Source: Chloroflexota bacterium (lineage in GTDB: Bacteria; Chloroflexota; Anaerolineae; B4-G1; SLSP01). Taken from it: 6,174 bases of DNA. The DNA lies in the NCBI GenBank assembly GCA_022707665.1, contig JAKJAE010000177.1:1-6174 (forward strand), written 5' to 3'. Positions within the stretch are counted from its first letter, which is position 1; each line of letters starts with the position of its first letter. The translations under genes were made by a program, and so were the position numbers. A model generated the notes under the pieces. The model had not been told where the DNA came from, ran no database searches, and saw nothing but the letters and a program-made list of their open reading frames with translations. Of the stretch, positions 1 through 6,174 are shown in pieces.

Positions 1-2132
1 TCCCGGGCCTGATCGGCACCTATCTGCGGGCGGCGACTGAGCGGTTAGCCCGGCCCTGGGTGCGCTCCGCCTTCGTCGATAATGCCGGCATCGTCGACTT
101 CGACGACACCTACGAGATCTCGTTCAAGGTCGAGACCCACAACCACCCCTCGGCACTGGAGCCCTTCGGTGGCGCGAACACCGGCACGGGGGGCGTCATC
201 CGCGACGTCATCGGCGTCTCGGCCCGCCCGATCGCAGCGACCGACGTTCTCTGCTTTGCCCCCCTGGATATGGCCGAAGCCGACGTCCCCGGCGGCACCC
301 TCCACCCCCGGCGCATCGCCCGGGGCGTCGTCGCGGGCATCGAGGACTATGGTAACAAGATGGGCATCCCGACGGTCAGCGGCGCGATCCTCTATGACCC
401 GGGCTATGTCGCCAATCCCCTCGTCTACTGTGGCTGCGTCGGGATTGCACCCAGGGGAACCCACCGCACCGATCCACAGCCTGGCGACTGCATCGTGGCC
501 CTGGGGGGGCGCACCGGGCGCGACGGCCTGCATGGGGCCACCTTCTCCTCGGCGGAGCTGACGCACGAGACGGGCGCCACCGTGGGCAGCGTCGTGCAGA
601 TTGGCGATCCGATCACGGAGAAGGCCGTGCTCGACGCGATCATGCAGGCGCGCGACGAGGGGCTCTATACCGCAATCACCGACTGCGGCGCGGGCGGCTT
701 CTCCTCCGCCGTAGGCGAGATCGGCAAGGACGTAGGGGTCGATGTCGACCTGCGTGACGTACCCCTCAAGTACCCCGGCCTGCGCCCGTGGGAGATCTGG
801 CTCTCGGAAGCCCAGGAGCGCATGGTGTTAGCTGTCCCTGAGGCTGCGCTCCCGCGACTGGGCGCGATCTGCGCAACCTACGACGTCGAGTGGACCGTCA
901 TCGGACGTTTCACGGGTGACCATCGCCTGCGCGTCCGCTATGGCGACACGATCGTCGCCGATCTGGCGATGGATCTCGTCCACGAGGGTTGGCCGCGCCT
1001 TACCCTCCGGGCTGAATGGCAGCCGGCGGATCTTCCGGCACCGGCGACGCCTCCCGATGAGGACCTGGCCGCCACGCTCCTGCGGATGTTGGCACACCCC
1101 GATGTGGCGAGCAAGGAAGCCGTCATTCGGCGCTACGACCACGAGGTGCAGGGCGCCACCGTCGTCAAACCCCTGGTCGGTGTCGTGGACGACGGCCCTT
1201 CCGATGCCGCCGTGCTGAAGCCGCAGATGGCAACAGGCCAGCACGGCATCGCCCTCGGCTGCGGCATCAACCCCCACTATGGCGCGGTCGACCCCTACGC
1301 GATGGCCTGGGCCGTCATCGACGAAGCGCTGCGTAACGTTGTCTGCGTCGGGGCCGACCCTGACCGGGTGGCGCTGCTCGACAACTTCTGCTGGGGCAAC
1401 CCGGCCCTTCCTGATCGTCTGGGCAGCCTGGTTCGAGCGACGCAGGGGTGCCACGATGCAGCTCTGGCCTATGGCACTCCCTTCATCTCCGGCAAGGACA
1501 GCCTCAACAACGAGTTCGTCGATGCCGCCGGACAGAAGCGGACCATTCCCCCCACCCTGCTCATTTCGTCGCTCGGCCTCGTGCCCGACGTGGCGCGGAC
1601 GGCGACGATGGACCTGAAGCGCCCCGGCAGCCGGCTCTACGCCGTCGGCGAGACACGCGAGGAGTTGGGTGGCTCCCTCTACGGACGGCTGCACGGCGCC
1701 CTGGGGGGCCACCCACCGGCGCCCGTTCCGGACGCGCTGCGGACGCTGCGCGCCCTTCACCGGGCGATCGCCTCCGGAATCGTCCAGGCCGTGCACGATT
1801 TGTCGGAGGGCGGCCTGGCGGTCGCGGTCGCCGAGATGGCGATTGGCGGCAGGCTTGGCGCGGCGCTCGACCTCAGGTCGCTGCCCCGTTCAGCCGAGGT
1901 CACGACGGCTGCGAGCGCCCTTCTCTCCGAGAGCAGCACCCGCTTCCTCGTCGAGGTGGCGGACGAGGAAGCTCCGGCCTTCGAAGCCGTGCTCGCGGGT
2001 ATCCCCTGCGCCTGCGTCGGGCAGGTGACGGACGATGCGACGCTCACGATCTCGGGGTTCGCGGGCGAGGGGCTGGTGGCGCTTGACGTCGAGACGCTCG
2101 CCCGGACCTGGCAGTCCGGTGACATCCTGTGA
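1..2132 (+). CDS. purL: Phosphoribosylformylglycinamidine (FGAM) synthase, large/synthetase subunit PurL, 5'-truncated by the window
   Basis: This is the ATP-dependent synthetase subunit that converts FGAR to FGAM using ammonia supplied by the PurQ glutaminase. It is cytosolic and catalyses the fourth step of IMP synthesis. The frame is open from the first whole codon at nt 3. The residues before the GTG at nt 60 ([18 protein letters not shown]) fit the family, so that GTG is internal and the true start and the SEHC-type N-terminal motif lie upstream. Visible landmarks are DNAGIVDF (81-104), [20 protein letters not shown] (126-185, first AIRS-like domain), LSEAQERM (about 801-824), YDHEVQG and KPLVG (about 1134-1181, start of the second half), GKDSLNNEF (1491-1517) and HDLSEGG (1794-1814, second C-terminal AIRS domain). 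About 710 residues are present. The residues around DNAG and the KPLVG...[11 protein letters not shown] stretch resemble the large PurL form of roughly 950-1000 residues rather than the roughly 740-residue Bacillus form; this is inferred from memory. No glutaminase domain is fused at the C-terminus, and purQ follows after 25 nt. Confidence 0.97.
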   Translation, partial: PGLIGTYLRAATERLARPWVRSAFVDNAGIVDFDDTYEISFKVETHNHPSALEPFGGANTGTGGVIRDVIGVSARPIAATDVLCFAPLDMAEADVPGGTLHPRRIARGVVAGIEDYGNKMGIPTVSGAILYDPGYVANPLVYCGCVGIAPRGTHRTDPQPGDCIVALGGRTGRDGLHGATFSSAELTHETGATVGSVVQIGDPITEKAVLDAIMQARDEGLYTAITDCGAGGFSSAVGEIGKDVGVDVDLRDVPLKYPGLRPWEIWLSEAQERMVLAVPEAALPRLGAICATYDVEWTVIGRFTGDHRLRVRYGDTIVADLAMDLVHEGWPRLTLRAEWQPADLPAPATPPDEDLAATLLRMLAHPDVASKEAVIRRYDHEVQGATVVKPLVGVVDDGPSDAAVLKPQMATGQHGIALGCGINPHYGAVDPYAMAWAVIDEALRNVVCVGADPDRVALLDNFCWGNPALPDRLGSLVRATQGCHDAALAYGTPFISGKDSLNNEFVDAAGQKRTIPPTLLISSLGLVPDVARTATMDLKRPGSRLYAVGETREELGGSLYGRLHGALGGHPPAPVPDALRTLRALHRAIASGIVQAVHDLSEGGLAVAVAEMAIGGRLGAALDLRSLPRSAEVTTAASALLSESSTRFLVEVADEEAPAFEAVLAGIPCACVGQVTDDATLTISGFAGEGLVALDVETLARTWQSGDIL

Positions 2133-2140
2133 GCCCGCGA

Positions 2141-2147
2141 AGGGAGG
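2141..2147 (+). promoter_or_regulatory. Ribosome binding site of purQ
   Basis: AGGGAGG lies 10 nt before the ATG at 2158, in the short gap after the purL stop. The purQ frame stays open upstream into purL as far as about 2035. This Shine-Dalgarno, together with the start of family-like sequence (VLILMATGTN), sets the start at 2158 rather than at an upstream in-frame codon. Confidence 0.75.
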
Positions 2148-2157
2148 CGCCCGTCCC

Positions 2158-2934
2158 ATGACACCCCCACCTGTCCTGATCCTGATGGCCACCGGCACCA
2201 ACCGTGACGGCGACGCTGCCCATGCGATCGAGGCTGCCGGCGGCAAGGCCACGACCCTGCACGTGAACGAGCTCCGGGAGCGCCCGGCCCGGTTGCACGA
2301 GGCCGCGATGCTCGTGTTGCCCGGGGGCTTCTCCTATGGCGACGCCCTCGGCGCTGGACGGCTGCTGGCAGCCGACCTGCGTTGGCTCTTCCAGGATGAG
2401 CTGGTGACCTTCGTCGCAGCAGGGAAGCCCGTCATCGGGATCTGCAATGGCTTCCAGGCCCTGGTGAAGAGCGGGTGGCTGCCCGGCCCTGCCGATGGCC
2501 ACGCGCGCGCGACCCTCACCCGCAATGCCTCGAATCGCTTCGAGTGTCGGTGGGTTTGGCTGGCGCCCAACGCCGACAGCCCCTGCGTCTTCACGCGCGG
2601 GCTTACCGACCCGGTTGTCTGTCCGGTGGCCCACGGCGAGGGACGGTTCGTGCCGCGCGACGAGGCAGCCCTTGACGCGCTCCGGGCCTCCGGGCAGATT
2701 GCCCTGACCTATGCAACGCCCAATGGGGATCCAGTGGGTTATCCCGCCAACCCCAACGGCTCCACGGCCAACATCGCCGGCGTCTGTAACGCGGCAGGCA
2801 CTGTCTTCGGCCTGATGCCGCACCCCGAAGATCACATCAGCCCCTTGCAGCATCCACGCAGGAGTCGGGGGGAGAGCGGGAATTCGGGATTGGTGCTCTT
2901 TGAGCGGGGCATTGCTTACGCGGCCCGGTTGTGA
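2158..2934 (+). CDS. purQ: FGAM synthase glutaminase subunit PurQ (class I glutamine amidotransferase)
   Basis: PurQ hydrolyses glutamine and passes ammonia to PurL for conversion of FGAR to FGAM. The 258-residue protein is one class I amidotransferase domain. It opens with VLILMATGTNRDGDA, followed by LPGGFSYGD (about residues 56-64). The nucleophile elbow GICNGFQ contains Cys96, and MPHPEDH supplies the catalytic His222 and Glu224, so the triad is intact. The Bacillus type is about 227 residues. This protein is longer and resembles the long PurQ form that partners large PurL, with ATGTN in place of the common PGSNC near the N-terminus. The ATG at 2158 is chosen because a good AGGGAGG lies 10 nt upstream. 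Spacing to purL is 25 nt, so the two subunits are almost certainly co-transcribed. The usual third partner PurS is not found as a separate gene in this window; in this type it may be replaced by an N-terminal part of PurL (inference). Confidence 0.97.
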   Translation: MTPPPVLILMATGTNRDGDAAHAIEAAGGKATTLHVNELRERPARLHEAAMLVLPGGFSYGDALGAGRLLAADLRWLFQDELVTFVAAGKPVIGICNGFQALVKSGWLPGPADGHARATLTRNASNRFECRWVWLAPNADSPCVFTRGLTDPVVCPVAHGEGRFVPRDEAALDALRASGQIALTYATPNGDPVGYPANPNGSTANIAGVCNAAGTVFGLMPHPEDHISPLQHPRRSRGESGNSGLVLFERGIAYAARL

Positions 2935-2984
2935 TGTGGCGCTCTGGAGGCGGATCGCAGCTCCGCCCGAAACGACAAGAGTGA
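2934..2984 (+). other. Possible 16-codon mini-ORF in the purQ-purC gap (speculative)
   Basis: An ATG overlaps the purQ stop by one base (TGATG) and reads MWRSGGGSQLRPKRQE before a TGA. The arrangement would allow translation by termination-reinitiation, and the inverted repeat at 2949-2967 lies inside it. There is no recognisable domain, no separate Shine-Dalgarno and no run of codons for a regulatory amino acid, so chance is the default explanation. It is listed because the gap otherwise holds little. Confidence 0.12.
2949..2967 (+). repeat. Short inverted repeat between purQ and purC
   Basis: GGCGGA and TCCGCC form a perfect 6-bp stem around a 7-nt loop. No T-run follows, so it is not a convincing intrinsic terminator. 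It could be an mRNA stability or processing element, or chance in GC-rich DNA. The rest of the 93-nt gap shows no clear -35/-10 promoter. Confidence 0.3.
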
Positions 2985-3027
2985 GGCGGGATGCGTTGCG
3001 ACGGCGTCCCGGCGAGAAGGAGACCCG

Positions 3028-3990
3028 ATGATTGACCTGGCAACCCTGGAAGCAAGGATACCCGAGGCGCTGCTCGACCTCGCTGTAGACTGGCCCTACG
3101 ACCACACCAGCGGCAAGGTCCGCGAATCGTTCGCGCTCCCGGGCGCGCGACGGCTCTTCGTCACGACCGACCGACTCTCGGCCTTTGATGTCGTGCTGGC
3201 GGCCCTGCCCTACAAGGGCCAGGTGCTCAACGAGCTGAGCGCCTTCTGGTTCGAACAGACCGCCGGGGTCATCCCCAACGCTCTCCTCGATGTGCCCGAT
3301 CCCAACGTGAGCCTCGTACAGTCTTGCCGCCCGTTGCCGGTCGAGGTGATCGTCCGCGGCTACATCACCGGCTCGACCCGGACCGCGCTCTGGACGCTCT
3401 ACGCCGAGGGCCAGCGCGAGATCTACGGCTACAGCTTCCCCGACGGGCTCCAGAAGAACGACCCGTTGCCCGAACCGATCATCACGCCCACCACAAAAGC
3501 CGGCCCCGGCGAGCACGATGAGCGCCTCACCTGCGCCGAGGTCGTCGAGCGAGGGCTGCTCGACGCGAAGACGTGGGACGCAGTCCAGGAGGCAGCCCTG
3601 GCAATCTTCCGCCGGGGTCAGGCGGTTGCGAGCGCAGCCGGTTTCTGTCTGGTGGATACCAAGTACGAATTCGGATGGGCCCCCGATGGCACGCTGGTCC
3701 TCATCGACGAGGTGCACACGCCCGACTCCAGCCGCTTCTGGCGTGCCGACACGATGAAGGCGGCCCAGCCCGACCAGTGGGACAAGGAGTACGTACGCCT
3801 CTGGTACGCACAGCAAGGGTACCGGGGCGATGGGCCACGCCCGGAGCTGCCCACAGCCGTGATGGCTGAGGCCGCGCGCCGCTACATTGCCCTCTACGAG
3901 GGTCTCACCGGCAGGGCGTTCGTTCCTGGCCCCTATCCTGCCGGGCCGCGCATCGCGTCGGTCCTGGCCTCGTTTCTCGCATCCGCGTAG
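3028..3990 (+). CDS. purC: Phosphoribosylaminoimidazole-succinocarboxamide (SAICAR) synthase PurC, long form
   Basis: PurC joins aspartate to CAIR with ATP to form SAICAR, the step directly after PurE. The 320-residue protein shows the whole family pattern. There is a nucleotide-binding GKVRE region (residues 29-33) and TDRLSAFD (47-54). The first SAICAR synthase signature is PLPVEVIVRGYITGS (102-116), and the second is LVDTKYEFG (208-216), followed by IDEVHTPDSSRFW (226-238). It is much longer than the roughly 240-residue E. coli and Bacillus enzymes. The segment PLPEPIITPTTKA with the following GEHDE is typical of the long, yeast Ade1-like form. The ATG at 3028 has AAGGAG (3017-3022) 5 nt upstream. 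It is separated from purQ by 93 nt and from purE by 66 nt. Pairing with the next gene brings the two activities of animal PAICS side by side as separate proteins. No residue looks missing. Confidence 0.98.
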   Translation: MIDLATLEARIPEALLDLAVDWPYDHTSGKVRESFALPGARRLFVTTDRLSAFDVVLAALPYKGQVLNELSAFWFEQTAGVIPNALLDVPDPNVSLVQSCRPLPVEVIVRGYITGSTRTALWTLYAEGQREIYGYSFPDGLQKNDPLPEPIITPTTKAGPGEHDERLTCAEVVERGLLDAKTWDAVQEAALAIFRRGQAVASAAGFCLVDTKYEFGWAPDGTLVLIDEVHTPDSSRFWRADTMKAAQPDQWDKEYVRLWYAQQGYRGDGPRPELPTAVMAEAARRYIALYEGLTGRAFVPGPYPAGPRIASVLASFLASA

Positions 3991-3991
3991 A

Positions 3992-4009
3992 TCGAACTGG
4001 GCAGTTCGA
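3992..4009 (+). repeat. Stem-loop 1 in the purC-purE gap
   Basis: TCGAACT and AGTTCGA form a perfect 7-bp stem around the loop GGGC, beginning one base after the purC stop codon. No T-tract follows, so it is unlikely to be a full intrinsic terminator. Position directly after a stop codon fits an mRNA 3'-end stabiliser or processing site that sets the relative levels of purC and purE (inference). Confidence 0.5.
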
Positions 4010-4015
4010 CCTCTC

Positions 4016-4029
4016 CCTGATCCATCAGG
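4016..4029 (+). repeat. Stem-loop 2 in the purC-purE gap
   Basis: CCTGAT and ATCAGG are complementary around two bases, giving in practice a 5-bp stem with the 4-nt loop TCCA. It lies 6 nt after the first stem-loop and 14 nt before the purE Shine-Dalgarno. Weak on its own, it gains interest from the tandem arrangement. Confidence 0.35.
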
Positions 4030-4043
4030 TCAACCAAGGATTC

Positions 4044-4049
4044 GGAGGT
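4044..4049 (+). promoter_or_regulatory. Strong ribosome binding site of purE
   Basis: GGAGGT sits 7 nt before the GTG at 4057 and decides the start. The first in-frame ATG (4075) is 25 nt away and would remove the first beta strand that leads into the MGSPSD phosphate-binding loop. Confidence 0.8.
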
Positions 4050-4056
4050 AGATTCA

Positions 4057-4523
4057 GTGCACGTCATCATCATCATGGGATCGCCGTCTGACCGCGGCTT
4101 CGCATCGCAGATCACGGAAGCGCTCGATGCCCTGGGCATTCCCTGGGTCGTGCGCATCTCCTCGGCCCACAAGACGCCGCGGGCGCTGCTCGACATGCTC
4201 GCTGTCTACGAAGCCGAGCCAGGCCCGCACGTCTACGTGACCGTCGCGGGTCGCAGCAACGCCCTGAGCGGCATGGTCGACGCGGCGGTCGCAGCGCCGG
4301 TCATCGCCTGCCCGCCGCCGTCCGAGGCCTTTGGCGGCGCCGACGTCTACTCATCGCTCCGGGTGCCATCGGGGGTCGCCCCGGCTGTCGTCCTCGACCC
4401 AAAGAACGCCGCGCTTCTGGCGGCGAAGATACTCGGGCTCGCCGAGCCCGAGATCGCGGCGCGGGTGCGCGGCCTCCAGGCTGACCAGGTCGAGCGGTTG
4501 TCCGCTGCAGATCGCGAGGATCG

Positions 4524-4527
<4 letters not shown>
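4057..4527 (+). CDS. purE: Phosphoribosylaminoimidazole carboxylase PurE, class II (AIR carboxylase) by residue pattern
   Basis: PurE makes CAIR, the substrate of PurC. The 156-residue protein starts at GTG with a strong Shine-Dalgarno. It has the GSPSD phosphate-binding loop (residues 8-12). Class I enzymes (N5-CAIR mutase, dependent on PurK) typically have SAHRTP and AGGAAHLPG. This protein instead has SAHKTP (36-41) and AGRSN (64-68), then CPPPSEAFGGADVYSSLRVPSG (85-106, with Cys85 at the end of a strand). That is the pattern of class II AIR carboxylases, known from the AIRc domain of animal PAICS and from a few bacteria such as Treponema denticola. Class II enzymes carboxylate AIR with CO2 directly, without ATP or PurK, and no purK is next to this gene. 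The gene starts 66 nt after purC behind two stem-loops, and its stop overlaps the purF start. Assignment to PurE is near certain; class II is strong by motif but not tested biochemically. Confidence 0.96.
4516..4527 (+). promoter_or_regulatory. purE-purF translational coupling site (GTGA overlap with GAGGA)
   Basis: The purF GTG (4524-4526) overlaps the purE TGA (4525-4527) as GTGA. A short Shine-Dalgarno-like GAGGA (4516-4520) lies inside the end of purE with only 3 nt before the start. This suggests purF is translated largely by ribosomes finishing purE. Confidence 0.65.

Positions 4528-6174
<1,647 letters not shown>

Noticed and set aside
60..62. GTG at 60 as the start of purL
   Set aside because: Conserved PurL-like sequence continues upstream in frame to the window edge without a stop, so this codon is an internal valine.
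828..1796. A 322-codon open frame on the - strand inside purL
   Set aside because: It is antisense to conserved PurL motifs, with no recognisable domain and the same GC-driven cause.
1448..2086. A 212-codon + strand frame overlapping the end of purL
   Set aside because: It lies fully inside purL in another frame; the arginine- and glycine-rich translation is typical of an out-of-phase reading of GC-rich coding DNA.
2935..3027. A promoter or riboswitch in front of purC
   Set aside because: There are no convincing -35/-10 elements and no purine or PRPP riboswitch-like core; the gap is too short and the inverted repeat too weak.
2044..3816. A 590-codon open frame on the - strand across purQ, the gap and purC
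   Set aside because: It runs antisense to two well-identified genes and through the gap between them. Its translation is low in family resemblance and rich in residues expected from reverse-complemented GC-rich codons. It is best explained as a composition shadow.
4064..4075. Four TCA repeats at the start of purE as a possible phase-variation tract
   Set aside because: It is a trinucleotide run in frame encoding the isoleucines of the first beta strand. Changes in copy number would not shift the frame, and the family needs this strand.

Overview
The window is one uninterrupted stretch of a de novo purine (IMP) biosynthesis operon. All genes are on the + strand, in the order purL (5' end outside the window), purQ, purC, purE, purF, purD (3' end outside the window). 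DNA is strongly GC-rich with GC-rich third codon positions, which also opens long meaningless frames on the other strand. No tRNA, rRNA, mobile element, CRISPR array or strong intrinsic terminator is visible. I found no hidden defence or mobile system, and every open stretch is explained by pur genes plus short gaps.

Layout: purL fills 1-2132 and is followed after 25 nt by purQ (2158-2934). A 93-nt gap with a short inverted repeat and a possible 16-codon mini-ORF leads to purC (3028-3990). A 66-nt gap with two tandem stem-loops precedes purE, which starts at GTG with a strong Shine-Dalgarno (4057-4527). purF starts at a GTG overlapping the purE stop by 4 nt (4524-5924), and purD begins 23 nt later (5948 to the window end).

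How they work together: PurF makes phosphoribosylamine from PRPP and glutamine. PurD adds glycine to give GAR. After formylation (gene not in the window), PurL with the PurQ glutaminase converts FGAR to FGAM. After ring closure by PurM (not in the window), PurE carboxylates AIR and PurC adds aspartate to give SAICAR. PurM, PurN or PurT, PurB and PurH must be encoded elsewhere.

The most informative point is that PurE carries the residue pattern of class II AIR carboxylase (SAHK, AGRSN, SSLR-PSG). This is the animal PAICS-like kind that uses CO2 directly, not the class I N5-CAIR mutase common in bacteria, and no purK lies next to it. PurL and PurQ look like the large PurL and long PurQ pairing, and PurC is the long, yeast Ade1-like form. 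PurF is the Bacillus-like form with a cleavable N-terminal extension and four presumptive [4Fe-4S] cysteines. The combination suggests a high-GC bacterium, perhaps a Chloroflexota member related to Thermomicrobia. That placement is inferred from family resemblance from memory and is low to moderate in confidence.
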